Shown here piece by piece: positions 26,891 to 35,660 of a DNA stretch of 35,867 bases. Numbering within the stretch: the stretch's first letter is position 1; each line of letters begins with the position of its first letter. A model generated the notes under the pieces. The model had not been told where the DNA came from. It worked only from the letters and a program-made list of their open reading frames with translations, and ran no database searches. Location of the stretch: positions 1-35,867 of the forward strand of contig JAPORB010000144.1 in assembly GCA_026710425.1 (NCBI GenBank), written 5' to 3'. The position numbers and the translations under genes were made by a program. Source of the stretch: Gammaproteobacteria bacterium (lineage in GTDB: Bacteria > Pseudomonadota > Gammaproteobacteria > Pseudomonadales > Pseudohongiellaceae).

Positions 26891-27374
26891 GACTTTCTAT
26901 AACCCCCTTTTTCAAGAACTCACAGTCCCATCCAGCATAATATAGTGTGAAGCTGGAGTCTATCAGATACCTGAAATCATGGCTTTGTCACATAAATCAT
27001 CATTGTGTTGGGAAAGCATTTTTACCTGCCAGTAGCTCGAAGGAATTAATTATTGCTGGTTCTTCCAAGCGCATACAATTGTTGATTTTGAATCAGTGAA
27101 AACGATGAATTGTCCGTCCAAATATTCTACCTTCGACATTTTTTCAATAATGTCGGAACACTCACACCAATCTTGATTTTTAGCTTGCTGGATCGTATTG
27201 GTAGTGCCAGCCAGGGGAGTACCATAAAAACAGTTATCCAGATGATCTTTGCTATTCAAGAACGAATTAGTTGCTCGCCAAAACGAGTAAGATCACAGTT
27301 TTCTTGGCGATTACAGGCTGTTTGAATCGTTATTCATCTATTGACCAAGAGTTTTGAAGAAAATACCCAATAAT
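26891..27374. other. Gene-poor stretch upstream of rpsU
   Basis: In most relatives tsaD lies here, divergent from rpsU; it is absent. The only open frame of note is on the minus strand at 27050-27259 (69 codons from a TTG, open back to a stop near 27293). It encodes a Cys-containing peptide with a plausible composition (CFYGTPLAGTTN, VEYLDGQFIVFTDSKS) but no family I recognise and no ribosome binding site. I treat it as doubtful. Confidence 0.4.
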
Positions 27375-27403
27375 TTGCATTCAGACAAATTACTCTGTAT
27401 ACT
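27375..27403 (+). promoter_or_regulatory. Promoter of the rpsU-yqeY-dnaG-rpoD operon
   Basis: TTGCAT (27375-27380), a 17-bp spacer and TATACT (27398-27403) make a good sigma-70 promoter; the -10 matches the consensus at five of six positions. Transcription would begin near 27410, giving a leader of about 115 nt before rpsU. Confidence 0.6.
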
Positions 27404-27525
27404 TAATCGTCTTCTAATTCTGGTCAGTTTCAGCTGATCAGCCAAATCCAAATTGGCACTGAAATCATTACATTCATAGTAGAAAGCACATAAACTGGAA
27501 AAATTAATTTAAAGGTCTGTAATTT

Positions 27526-27741
27526 ATGCCTCAAGTAAAACTCAAAGAGAATGAACCATTCGACGTGGCTCTGAGAAGATTTAAGCGGTCTTGCGAAAAA
27601 GCTGGAATTTTGGCAGAGGTCCGCCGCCGCGAATTCTACGAAAAACCTACCACTGCCCGTAAGCGAAAGGCAGCAGCAGCGGTCAAGCGCCATCTGAAGA
27701 AACTGCAACGTGAAAGTCGCAGAACCCAGCGTCTGTATTAG
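27526..27741 (+). CDS. rpsU: Ribosomal protein S21
   Basis: Small basic protein of the 30S subunit that helps initiation by anti-Shine-Dalgarno pairing. The 71 residues have the full-length S21 pattern: [24 protein letters not shown] (in two overlapping parts), [14 protein letters not shown] and a basic RRTQRLY end. AAAGGT precedes the ATG by about 8 nt. It is the first gene of the macromolecular synthesis operon, linking translation (rpsU), replication (dnaG) and transcription (rpoD). Confidence 0.98.
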   Translation: MPQVKLKENEPFDVALRRFKRSCEKAGILAEVRRREFYEKPTTARKRKAAAAVKRHLKKLQRESRRTQRLY

Positions 27742-27837
27742 AGACTGACTTGCAACACCCCTCACCTGCAATTTACTTCGCAATTGTAAGTACTGTAACT
27801 GTTCAATCTGCCCCTTTATTCATAAGACTATTCCATC

Positions 27838-28290
27838 ATGCCAGAGAGCCCACTCAAAACCCAGATCAACGATGCCATGAAGGATGCCATGCGCGCCCGG
27901 GAAAAACAGCGACTGGGCACATTGCGTCTGATGCTGTCTGAAATCAAGAAAGTCGAGGTGGATGAGCGTATTGACCCCGATGATGCTCGCATCACCAGTA
28001 TATTGGACAAAATGGTCAAGCAGCGACGAGATTCCATTAAGCAGTTCTCTGAGGCTGGCAGAGACGAACTAGCCGCCCAGGAGCAGTCTGAAATTGAGGT
28101 GATTCAGGAATTTCTGCCGCAACAGCTGACCGAGGCTGAAATTGATGCCATCATCAAACAGGCTATTGCCGACTCCAGTGCCAGTTCAATGCAGGACATG
28201 GGCAAAGTGATGGGTTGCGTCAAAGGCCAAGTGGTAGGCAAGGCTGATATGGGCCAAATCAGCCAGAAGGTAAGGGCTGCCCTGTCCTAA
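27838..28290 (+). CDS. yqeY: YqeY/GatB-like protein
   Basis: A 150-residue GatB_Yqey-family protein. The N-terminal helical half has LKTQINDAMKDAMRAREKQRL and LRLMLSEIKKVEVDE. The C-terminal half has the YqeY tail domain shared with the GatB subunit of tRNA-dependent amidotransferase (IEVIQEFLPQQLTEAEI, DMGKVMGCVKGQVVGKADMG). In the YqeY family this tail is thought to bind tRNA; the molecular role is not established. Its position between rpsU and dnaG is common in Pseudomonas and relatives. Spacers are 96 nt upstream and 55 nt downstream. Confidence 0.95.
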   Translation: MPESPLKTQINDAMKDAMRAREKQRLGTLRLMLSEIKKVEVDERIDPDDARITSILDKMVKQRRDSIKQFSEAGRDELAAQEQSEIEVIQEFLPQQLTEAEIDAIIKQAIADSSASSMQDMGKVMGCVKGQVVGKADMGQISQKVRAALS

Positions 28291-28345
28291 ACAAAACCCT
28301 CTAATCAATCCCAATTTCTCCCCCGAAGCAGGCTATACTCAGTTC

Positions 28346-30190
28346 ATGGCTGGCCTGATTCCTCAATCCTTTATCGACGAGCTTCTGCATCGAGTGGATC
28401 TCGTTGACGTGGTCAATAAGCGGGTGCCGTTAAAGCGTGCCGGGATTAATCACCAAGCCTGTTGTCCTTTCCACAAGGAGAAAACTCCCTCTTTCAACGT
28501 CCATTCCGAGAAGCAGTTCTATCATTGCTTTGGCTGTGGGGCTGGCGGTAACGCCATTGGCTTCATCATGGATTACGAGAAGATCGATTTCCCCACTGCG
28601 GTGGAAACACTGGCGCAAGAGGTCGGTCTGGAGGTCCCGAGAGAAGAAACACAAGCCAGTAAGCGCAGGCAGGAGGAAAACAGTAAAATTCTGGAGTGTC
28701 TGAAGCATGCTAGTCAGTATTATCAGGCCCAGCTACAGCAACATCCTGTCCGCAACAGTGCTGCTGAGTATCTAAAGAAACGAGGTCTCAGCACGGAGAT
28801 AATCCGCGAGTTCGGCATCGGCTTTGCGCCACCAGGATGGGACAACTTGCTGGAAACCGCCAATGCAGATGCAGAAAAAACCGGAGATTTGCTCCGAGCC
28901 GGACTGCTTATCGAGCGCCCCAATCAACAAAAGAATGGGAAGGGTGTAGGCCAGCAGGTTGAACGCAGCTTTTATGACCGCTTTCGCAACCGCATTATGT
29001 TTCCCATTCGCGACAGTCGCGGTCGAACCGTGGCTTTCGGCGGTCGGGTTCTTGGTGATGACAAGCCCAAATACCTGAATTCGCCAGAAACAGCGTTGTT
29101 TCACAAAGGCTCAGAGCTATACGGTCTGTATGAGTCAAAATTGTCCCGTGAGAAACTTGAGCGACTGTTGTTAGTTGAGGGCTATATGGACGTAATCGCT
29201 CTGGCGCAGATGGGAGTTCGAAATGCGGTGGCCACACTGGGTACTGCCACTAGTGAGCGGCATTTGTCCCGGCTGTTTCGCCAAGTTTCAGAAATTGTAT
29301 TCTGCTTCGACGGTGATGAGGCTGGTCGAACTGCCGCCTGGCGAGCACTGGAAACTATTCTGCCGCAGATGGAAGACGGGCGGCAGGTGCGCTTTCTTTT
29401 TCTGCCGGATGGTACCGATCCCGACAGCTTCATACGAAAAGAGGGCCGGGAAAATTTTTTGCTGGCAGTGAGCAAAGCTCAACCCCTGGAGCAGTTTTTT
29501 TTCGACAAACTGTCCCGAGGTCTGGATATGGACAGTATTGAAGGACGGGCCCGGCTTAAAAATCTTGCCAAGCCCCTGATTCGACGTCTCCCCAAAGGCC
29601 TCTATGTCCAGCTCATGCTCGACAAAATGTCCGAGATAGTGGGGGTTAACAGCCAGACCCTGAGCCAGCTAATAAAAGAGCGACCGGGCCCGACACTGGT
29701 CCCTGTCCCTGACTTGCCACCGGCACCACCACATCCTAGGAGTCAACCTCTCAGGCAATCCCGCTCTCAGGCGGCGCACCACCCCAGACCTGCTGCACTG
29801 ATAGCTATTGAGTTGCTGCTGAGCAAACCGGAAGCAGCCCTTTCGATTGAAAGCGACTTGGAGCCTCTCAAATCTGAACCGGACCAGTTGTTAAAGCATC
29901 TGATCGAAATGATTGAAACGGTCCGGGATAACCCTCATATAAGCCCTAGGGTTTTAATGGGTGGCTGTTATGGGGCTGGTCTTGGTGCAGCTCTGGCACC
30001 ATATTGGAATGCCGAGAAAATCACGCCAGCGGAAGGATTGGAAAAGGAACTCCATTCAATAGTTGACAATATATTGACAAACATTCGGCTTAAGCAAAAA
30101 AAATTGAATGTTTCCAGACAGTTAGAGGATTTAAAAAAGCGGCTTTCCAAACCCGGAGTGTCCGGAAACGGAGAATCAGGCGATAGTTAG
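28346..30190 (+). CDS. dnaG: DNA primase
   Basis: Makes RNA primers at the replication fork with the DnaB helicase. At the N-terminus the CHC2 zinc ribbon has ligands C40, H43, C61 and C64 (CPFHKEKTPSF, FYHCFGCGAGG). The RNA polymerase core contains FYDRFRNRIMFPIRDSRGR. The TOPRIM catalytic site has Glu278 in LLVEGYMDV and the acidic cluster D322-G-D-E in CFDGDEAG. A C-terminal region from about residue 450, preceded by a Pro-rich linker, would be the DnaB-interacting domain. The 614-residue length lies between the E. coli (581) and Pseudomonas (664) primases. It sits between yqeY and rpoD. Confidence 0.98.
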   Translation: MAGLIPQSFIDELLHRVDLVDVVNKRVPLKRAGINHQACCPFHKEKTPSFNVHSEKQFYHCFGCGAGGNAIGFIMDYEKIDFPTAVETLAQEVGLEVPREETQASKRRQEENSKILECLKHASQYYQAQLQQHPVRNSAAEYLKKRGLSTEIIREFGIGFAPPGWDNLLETANADAEKTGDLLRAGLLIERPNQQKNGKGVGQQVERSFYDRFRNRIMFPIRDSRGRTVAFGGRVLGDDKPKYLNSPETALFHKGSELYGLYESKLSREKLERLLLVEGYMDVIALAQMGVRNAVATLGTATSERHLSRLFRQVSEIVFCFDGDEAGRTAAWRALETILPQMEDGRQVRFLFLPDGTDPDSFIRKEGRENFLLAVSKAQPLEQFFFDKLSRGLDMDSIEGRARLKNLAKPLIRRLPKGLYVQLMLDKMSEIVGVNSQTLSQLIKERPGPTLVPVPDLPPAPPHPRSQPLRQSRSQAAHHPRPAALIAIELLLSKPEAALSIESDLEPLKSEPDQLLKHLIEMIETVRDNPHISPRVLMGGCYGAGLGAALAPYWNAEKITPAEGLEKELHSIVDNILTNIRLKQKKLNVSRQLEDLKKRLSKPGVSGNGESGDS

Positions 30191-30277
30191 ACTGTAGGAA
30201 TCTTGCCTATAGAATTTAATATCATTGGCATAATGTGCCAACATGAAAACCATTAGTCGCTCACGACCGTTATTCTT

Positions 30278-30303
30278 TGTTATACTGAGCGGCTAGCCCT
30301 CAG
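30278..30303 (+). promoter_or_regulatory. Internal rpoD promoter with an extended -10 and overlapping hairpin
   Basis: TGTTATACT (30278-30286) is an extended -10 element (TG, one base, TATACT); no good -35 is present, which is typical for that class. It overlaps an inverted repeat, CTGAG at 30285-30289 and CTCAG at 30299-30303 around GGCTAGCC. In E. coli rpoD also has promoters separate from the operon promoter. Confidence 0.5.
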
Positions 30304-30358
30304 ATGAGCACTTGCTTTCTCCGGCATTCATGCCCGGGCAGACTAGAGACGATCAATC

Positions 30359-32182
30359 ATGGCCGAATTAATCTCACCAAAATCCAGCCTCAAAGCACTC
30401 ATTGCCAAGGGCAAGGAGCAAGGCTATCTGACCTATGCCGAGGTGAATGATCATCTACCGGAAAGCATTTCCGACCCGGACCAAGTCGAAGATATCATTC
30501 AGATGATTAACGACATGGGCATCAAGGTCTTCGAGACTGCTCCTGATGCTGACACACTGCTGCTGAACGATGACGACGATGACTCCAACAATGATGAAAT
30601 TGCCGCCGCTGAAGCTGCCGCTGCCCTGGCAGCCGTAGAAAATGAAGTCGGTCGCACCACCGATCCGGTTCGTATGTACATGCGAGAAATGGGAACCGTG
30701 GAGCTGCTAACCCGAGAAGGCGAGATTATTATTGCCAAGCGCATTGAGGAAGGTCTTCGAGAACTGATGAAGGCCATGGCTCTGTTCCCCGGTACCGTGG
30801 AATATGTGCTCGACGAGTATGCTTTGGTCGAGAGCGATGAGCGTCGCCTGAATGACTTGATCACCGGGTATCTAGATGTAGCCGAGGAGGAACCCGCTTC
30901 GACAGCCAATCAGGCCAGTAAAGCCACATCCAGTGACAATAATGACGATGATGAACAGGCTGCTGCAACCGGACCGGATCCAGCAGAAGCAGCCATGCGT
31001 TTCGGTGATTTGAAGAGGCAGTACAGAAAAGCCACCAATTCGGTCAAAAGAAACGGTCGCCAGCATCCAAGGGCTGAAGCCGAACTGGAAAAACTCGGCG
31101 AACTTTTCAAGTCATTGAAGTTGACACCGCGTCAGTTTGATCCACTGTTGCAGCACATCCGTGCTGTGCTTACCCGCTTGCGACGCCATGAGCGCACGAT
31201 CCTCAATCTATGTGTCCGCAGTGCGAAGATGCCTCGCGAAGTGTTCATTGAGTCCTTTCCTGGTAACGAAGCTGATGAGCGATGGATCAACAAATATATT
31301 CGTGCTGGTGAGCAATATTCCGAATTACTGGTCAATGTTAAGACTGAAGTAATCCGTGCTCAGAAGAAAATTCGCTTGCTGGAAGAAGAAACCAGCCTTA
31401 CGGTTTCCCAAATCAAGGACATCAATCGTCAAATGTCTATCGGCGAAGCCAAGTCGCGCCGTGCCAAAAAGGACATGGTGGAGGCCAACCTGCGACTGGT
31501 GATTTCCATCGCTAAAAAATACACCAACCGTGGTTTGCAGTTCCTGGATCTGATCCAGGAAGGTAACATTGGATTAATGAAAGCAGTAGACAAGTTCGAA
31601 TACCGGCGCGGCTACAAGTTCTCGACCTATGCAACTTGGTGGATTCGCCAGGCCATAACCCGCTCAATAGCTGACCAGGCTCGAACCATTCGGATTCCAG
31701 TGCATATGATAGAAACTATCAACAAGCTAAACCGCATCAGTCGTCAAATGGTCCATGAAAAAGGCCGAGAACCGACCCCGCAGGAACTGGGGGAGCGTAT
31801 GGATATGTCAGAAGACAAGGTCCGGCGCGTTCTCAAGATTGCCAAGGAACCCATCTCCATGGAGACCCCCATCGGTGATGAAGAAGATTCTCATCTGGGA
31901 GACTTCATTGAAGACACTACAGTGGGTTCTCCCGTTGATTCCTCGGTTGACGAAGGTCTTCGAGAAGCCACCCGAAGTGTCCTCGGTAGCCTGACTGCTA
32001 GAGAGGCTAAGGTGTTGAGAATGCGCTTTGGTATCGACATGAATACCGACCACACCCTAGAGGAAGTGGGCAAACAATTTGATGTGACTCGTGAACGTAT
32101 TCGCCAGATAGAAGCCAAGGCACTGAGAAAGCTGCGCCATCCTGCTCGCTCCGATCAGGTGCGTTCTTTCCTGGATGAATAA
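30359..32182 (+). CDS. rpoD: RNA polymerase primary sigma factor (sigma-70)
   Basis: Housekeeping sigma factor, 607 residues against 613 in E. coli. Region 1.1 is at the N-terminus ([24 protein letters not shown]). Region 1.2 begins [24 protein letters not shown] large acidic non-conserved region with [12 protein letters not shown] follows. Region 2 then has [39 protein letters not shown] and [17 protein letters not shown], which melt and read the -10 element. Region 3 begins [14 protein letters not shown]. Region 4, with the -35-reading helix-turn-helix [20 protein letters not shown], closes the protein. It is the last protein gene of the operon and is followed by a tRNA gene. Confidence 0.99.
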   Translation: MAELISPKSSLKALIAKGKEQGYLTYAEVNDHLPESISDPDQVEDIIQMINDMGIKVFETAPDADTLLLNDDDDDSNNDEIAAAEAAAALAAVENEVGRTTDPVRMYMREMGTVELLTREGEIIIAKRIEEGLRELMKAMALFPGTVEYVLDEYALVESDERRLNDLITGYLDVAEEEPASTANQASKATSSDNNDDDEQAAATGPDPAEAAMRFGDLKRQYRKATNSVKRNGRQHPRAEAELEKLGELFKSLKLTPRQFDPLLQHIRAVLTRLRRHERTILNLCVRSAKMPREVFIESFPGNEADERWINKYIRAGEQYSELLVNVKTEVIRAQKKIRLLEEETSLTVSQIKDINRQMSIGEAKSRRAKKDMVEANLRLVISIAKKYTNRGLQFLDLIQEGNIGLMKAVDKFEYRRGYKFSTYATWWIRQAITRSIADQARTIRIPVHMIETINKLNRISRQMVHEKGREPTPQELGERMDMSEDKVRRVLKIAKEPISMETPIGDEEDSHLGDFIEDTTVGSPVDSSVDEGLREATRSVLGSLTAREAKVLRMRFGIDMNTDHTLEEVGKQFDVTRERIRQIEAKALRKLRHPARSDQVRSFLDE

Positions 32183-32267
32183 TTCCAGCTGAATTACTCC
32201 TGTTGCGCGGGCGCAGCGGAAATTCAAAACTTGCCATGACAGACAAACATCTGCTGAATCAAATCTT

Positions 32268-32306
32268 AGTTCTAAAACAGAACTGTGCCCGGATTCCTGA
32301 TCCGGG
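32268..32306 (+). other. Two stem-loops between rpoD and the tRNA
   Basis: AGTTCT-aaaac-AGAACT (32268-32284) and CCCGGAT-tcctg-ATCCGGG (32288-32306) are perfect adjacent hairpins. Neither is followed by a T-run, so classical termination is not evident. They may mark the 3' end of the rpoD message or a processing site before the tRNA. Confidence 0.4.
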
Positions 32307-32336
32307 ATAATCCGCTCCCTTCACCGGAGTCAGACA

Positions 32337-32413
32337 GGGCCTATAGCTCAGTTGGTTAGAGCACCGGACTCATAATCCGTCGGTCCCAGGTTCGAGTCCT
32401 GGTGGGCCCACCA
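32337..32413 (+). tRNA. tRNA with CAT anticodon, probably tRNA-Ile2
   Basis: A complete 77-nt cloverleaf with encoded CCA. The acceptor stem is GGGCCTA with TGGGCCC, the D arm GCTC-AGTTGGTTA-GAGC, the anticodon loop CTCATAA, and the T arm CCAGG-TTCGAGT-CCTGG. The first pair of the anticodon stem is C-T, a mismatch. A CAT anticodon fits initiator Met, elongator Met or Ile2. The initiator is excluded because the first acceptor pair is a normal G-C. C4-G69 and C5-G68 plus A37 and A38 are the features recognised by TilS, which changes C34 to lysidine, and elongator tRNA-Met of E. coli lacks the two C-G pairs. Ile2 is therefore favoured. The gene follows rpoD; a fossil accessory region begins just after it. 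Confidence 0.9.
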
Positions 32414-32525
32414 AATTCTTTCCGAATCCTTGCATGCTTCTACCTGAAGATACCCTTTTTCCCTTCCCTGTTGGGCTGTTTGCCAATTAACTCCAGTTCA
32501 ATACAAATTCGGAGGTTCCATTGAT

Positions 32526-32791
32526 CTAACAGCAAGATCTAACTGGGACGAAGAAGGTTTCTCCATAGGAAGTCTTGTCTTCGAGTAAATAGTTGATAAG
32601 GTTCATGAGATCCTAAAGATGTCAAAAGCCCGCTTGAGGAGTTACTCTTGTTTACGATTAAACTCATCGAAAAGCCGCTTCTGGTAGAGTATACCAAAGA
32701 TGAACTCCTTAAACCGCGAGGCGTCTATCTTGCCTCGCAATATGTCGGTGGCCTTGAATAGGAAATGTTCAAGCTGGGGGAGGTTCCTCTC
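32526..32791 (-). pseudogene. Decayed type I restriction-modification methylase HsdM, N-terminal fragments
   Basis: The first piece, 32791-32642, reads [19 protein letters not shown], then [18 protein letters not shown] and LFDEF, ending at a TAA. This is the N-terminal helical domain of HsdM, the DNA adenine methyltransferase subunit of type I systems. A second piece, about 32606-32526 in another frame, reads LLEDKTSYGETFFVPVR before a TAG. That motif lies some 40-60 residues further on in HsdM and normally continues into the methylase domain. The order and strand are right, but the frame is broken, the start codon is missing, and the catalytic NPPY part is absent. It is a dead gene in a stretch that otherwise looks empty. 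The recognition is by motif memory only. Confidence 0.75.
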
Positions 32792-32818
32792 TTATTTCAA
32801 TTTTTGATCTTTTCATGT

Positions 32819-32971
32819 TTACGGCATTACGCTTCCCATTTGCTTTTCGAACGCTTGTCGGACCAAGCTCATCACATATGGCAACTCCTCCGGTTTGCTA
32901 AATCCAACCTCTGCATCACCATTTCCCCAACGACCAAAGTCGGTAATATCCTTGGCCAGACGATTTGGTTC
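32819..32971 (-). pseudogene. C-terminal fragment of a DUF5655 protein
   Basis: A 50-codon frame, closed upstream by TGA at 32974-32972, reads RLAKDITDFGRWGNGDAEVG followed by FSKPEELPYVMSLVRQAFEK. This matches the C-terminus of DUF5655 proteins (COG3586, labelled predicted transport protein), whose usual end is an L-A-R-D-V-S-N-x-G-x-W-G-N-G-D pattern, then an IxLIxQxYEK helix. The N-terminal nuclease-like part is missing. Its stop lies 28 nt before the hsdM fragment on the same strand, so the two were probably neighbours in one cassette. The biochemical function of DUF5655 is not established. Confidence 0.65.
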
Positions 32972-33019
32972 TCAAGTGCTTGACACTCCTTCGTGACCAG
33001 CAAACTCCTGTCAGCGGAT

Positions 33020-33160
33020 TCACATCTTCCCTTTCGTGCCGACATATTGTTCTTTACGGTCCATAATCAAATCAATATTAAGATACCCCCATTGCTCGCT
33101 ATATGAGCATAATTCTATGGCTAAGTGCACCGCTTCAGACAACCTTGAACTATACTTCAA
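33020..33160 (-). pseudogene. Unrecognised coding-like fragment in the same decayed cassette
   Basis: A 46-codon frame between TAA (33163-33161) and TGA (33022-33020) reads SEAVHLAIELCSYSEQWGYL followed by NIDLIMDRKEQYVGTKGKM. Its composition and amphipathic spacing look like real protein rather than noise, and it lies on the same strand as, and just upstream of, the DUF5655 piece. I do not recognise the family. It may be an earlier part of that cassette or a random open frame. Confidence 0.35.
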
Positions 33161-33184
33161 TTACCGCGATGCTCTCCGATAGAA

Positions 33185-35131
33185 TTACATAAGATACTGA
33201 TCCAGAAACTCCCGAATTGCCCGATATCCCCGAATTTCATTTTCCCGATTTCTGAACCCATGACCTTCATCGGGGAATACGATGTACTCCACATGAACAT
33301 CGTTACCTCGTACCGCTGCCACCATCTCGTCTGACTCTACCTGAAGTACACGAGGATCATTGGCTCCCTGCAGAACCATCATGGGCTTGATAATGGTTTC
33401 AGCATGAAATAGAGGGGAAATACGCTCAAGTCTTTCCCGATCAATTGCCGGATCGCCCATTTCATCATACAGAGCGTCCTTCTGCGCAGTCCACCAAGGC
33501 GGGATATTTTCCAAAGTTCTTAACCAGTTGGTCACACCAAATATATCAATCCCCACGTTAAACACCTCTGGCTCAAACGCCAGCGCGGCCACCACCATGA
33601 ATCCGCCATAACTTCCGCCAATAATTCCCACCTTGTCGGGGTCAACCAAACCGGTATCAATCAACATCTGTTTACTGGCTACCACATCGCCCAAGTCCGC
33701 CTCTCCATGCTGCTTATTGTCCATGGCATAAAAAGTCTTACCATAACCGGAGCTGCCACGGTTGTTTATGCCATAGACCATATAACCATGATTCACCAGG
33801 TACTGAATCAGACCGCTATAGGTAGCTCGAGTCTGACCGCCAGGACCTCCGTGCACCCACACCATCGCAGGCACCTTATTTTCCGAAGTGGCTCCCTTGG
33901 GCACATACAAGACTCCGGGGATTTCCACCCCATCATAGGAATTAAAACGCACGACTTCAGCTTCGACCAGATGTTCCGGATTAATATTGGCATTGAGGCT
34001 GCTTGTCAGGCGCATAGGCTCGGCACTGCCATCGGCTGGAGCTACGAATAGGTCTCCCGGGAACTGGCTGCCGCTACCGTACATGGCAAGCATTTCATCT
34101 CCATGAGAAAAACCGACACTGGTTACGTTTGCCCCTTCAATGATCGGAGCCTCTATTCGCTCCATGGTGGCCGCATCGAACATCATTAATTCGGTGCGGA
34201 CATCAACATTGGCAGCAGCTACAAAATACTTACCCTCCATGGAAAACACACCATAATAAATATCCCAGTCCAAAGTCAGTACTTCTTCTCTTGCACCAGT
34301 CGCCAGCTCATAACGCATAAGATTCTGGAACTCACTGCCTTCGTCGGTGGTGTAATACAACCACTGACTGTCAGGTGAAAAATCACTTGGGCCAGAAGTC
34401 ACATTACCTTCGTGAGGCGTAATTGCGGTGCGTTCGCCACTTTCTAGATTTTGCAGATACAGATTATTATTATTGGCAGTAATCAGTTCAGCCAACACCA
34501 ATGATTGTCCATCAGGTGAAATCTGTGCAGGAAAAAATCCTTCATCATTCTGAAAAATGATTTCGCGCGGATAACCCTCACTCAGCTGGTATTCATACAC
34601 ATCGAAAAAACGCGAATCTCGTTCATTGCTCTGAACATAGAATGATTCATAGTCTCCAGCCCAACCTGCAAAGGATGCCTTGAGATTCTCCCCAGGTGTA
34701 AGGTCCACGACAGAATCATCCATCTCTCGCACATATAGGTGGTTCAGTTCGTTGCCGCCCTGGTCGGCTGTATACAAAAAACGTTCATCATCAGGAAAGT
34801 AGGAAACCGCAAACATTGCATCGCTATCAGACTCGGTCAGTTGCTCAGAACCGCTACCATCGACATTGATGGTGTAAACATTGAAAATGCCCGTGCTGTT
34901 ATGACTTACCAAAAGCTTCGAATTATCAGGTGAAAAACTGGCACCGGCATAGCGCGTACTGTTCATGAAATCTTCAATGCTATATTGTGGAACCAACGCG
35001 ACGGATTCCTCAGTAATTACCGCTTCGGGCTCGGTTTCCTGAAGCGGAACCGGGGTAGCCGATTGTTCGGGATTACAGGCTATCAGCGTCAGGCTGACCA
35101 GAAAAAGCAGAGACCATAAACTTTTGCACAT
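33185..35131 (-). CDS. Lipoprotein S9-family peptidase (prolyl oligopeptidase / acylaminoacyl-peptidase type)
   Basis: A serine peptidase expected in the cell envelope. I use the ATG at 35131, which has AAGAGG six bases upstream; the frame opens at 35149. The N-terminus is a lipoprotein signal with lipobox LIAC, Cys19. Residues about 50-390 form a beta-propeller with WD-like repeats (FSPDNSKLLVS, SYFPDDERFLYTA, ISPDGQSLVLAE, FSPDSQWLYYTTD), which gates access to short peptides. The alpha/beta-hydrolase domain follows with the HGGPGGQ oxyanion segment and the triad Ser507 in GGSYGGF, Asp592 in GANDPR and His624 in DEGHGF. The family cleaves oligopeptides, often after Pro or from acylated N-termini; the exact specificity cannot be told. 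No operon partner is visible. Confidence 0.93.
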   Translation of the reverse strand: MCKSLWSLLFLVSLTLIACNPEQSATPVPLQETEPEAVITEESVALVPQYSIEDFMNSTRYAGASFSPDNSKLLVSHNSTGIFNVYTINVDGSGSEQLTESDSDAMFAVSYFPDDERFLYTADQGGNELNHLYVREMDDSVVDLTPGENLKASFAGWAGDYESFYVQSNERDSRFFDVYEYQLSEGYPREIIFQNDEGFFPAQISPDGQSLVLAELITANNNNLYLQNLESGERTAITPHEGNVTSGPSDFSPDSQWLYYTTDEGSEFQNLMRYELATGAREEVLTLDWDIYYGVFSMEGKYFVAAANVDVRTELMMFDAATMERIEAPIIEGANVTSVGFSHGDEMLAMYGSGSQFPGDLFVAPADGSAEPMRLTSSLNANINPEHLVEAEVVRFNSYDGVEIPGVLYVPKGATSENKVPAMVWVHGGPGGQTRATYSGLIQYLVNHGYMVYGINNRGSSGYGKTFYAMDNKQHGEADLGDVVASKQMLIDTGLVDPDKVGIIGGSYGGFMVVAALAFEPEVFNVGIDIFGVTNWLRTLENIPPWWTAQKDALYDEMGDPAIDRERLERISPLFHAETIIKPMMVLQGANDPRVLQVESDEMVAAVRGNDVHVEYIVFPDEGHGFRNRENEIRGYRAIREFLDQYLM

Positions 35132-35660
35132 AACACACCTCTTAATCATAATTAGTAGCTTTATTTTGGATGTAAAGATAGCCCGAATTCATACCTGTTT
35201 CCACACACCCATTGAATATTTAATAGTACTTACATGGCAACAGTAAGTTGAAAAGGATTCACATGATATTGATGTATCGTTAAAGCGACCATTCAATTTG
35301 GACATTTTGGTAGCGGGCTAAATCAATCGGCAGATAGTAACAAACTCGCCGACTCCCAATTTCGGCCACATGCCAGACTTTGATGTTGCCATCCATTCAG
35401 GAAATGCCAGTCAGTCGGAATCTACGACACCATCAAACAAGGCATGTCCTTCCAGAATGAACGGCATTATGATTCGGCATCCAGCCGGGAGAACCGATTC
35501 TTCCCTGAAAATTCAGATAACCTAACTTCTGCTATTTTCGTAAGAGACCCATACCTGACATATTACCCGTTTTGGTTATATCATACAGACCACTTTTTAT
35601 TCTAGAAAAACCTGTCAGCTCCCTCTGTGATAAATGATCTCACCCGATACCATCCAATTA
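35132..35660. other. Gene-free spacer before the right-edge gene
   Basis: I see no supported gene. A plus-strand frame of 73 sense codons at 35384-35605 contains KQGMSFQNERHYDSASSREN and looks mildly protein-like, but it has no ribosome binding site and no family I recognise. On the minus strand TTGCCA, 16 bp and TATTCA near 35252-35225 are a weak promoter candidate for the peptidase gene. Confidence 0.4.

Noticed and set aside
27050-27259. 69-codon minus-strand ORF upstream of rpsU
   Set aside because: TTG start without Shine-Dalgarno, and the family is unknown; kept only as a doubtful note, not as a gene.
32389-32413. Search for a second copy of the tRNA 3' end as an att site
   Set aside because: I saw no duplicate of the T-arm and acceptor sequence elsewhere in the window, so island boundaries cannot be shown here.
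32765-32983. Plus-strand 72-codon ORF after the tRNA
   Set aside because: It is the antisense shadow of the DUF5655 fragment, whose minus-strand reading matches a known family.
35384-35605. Plus-strand open frame before the right edge
   Set aside because: Mildly protein-like but no start signal or known family; not enough to call.
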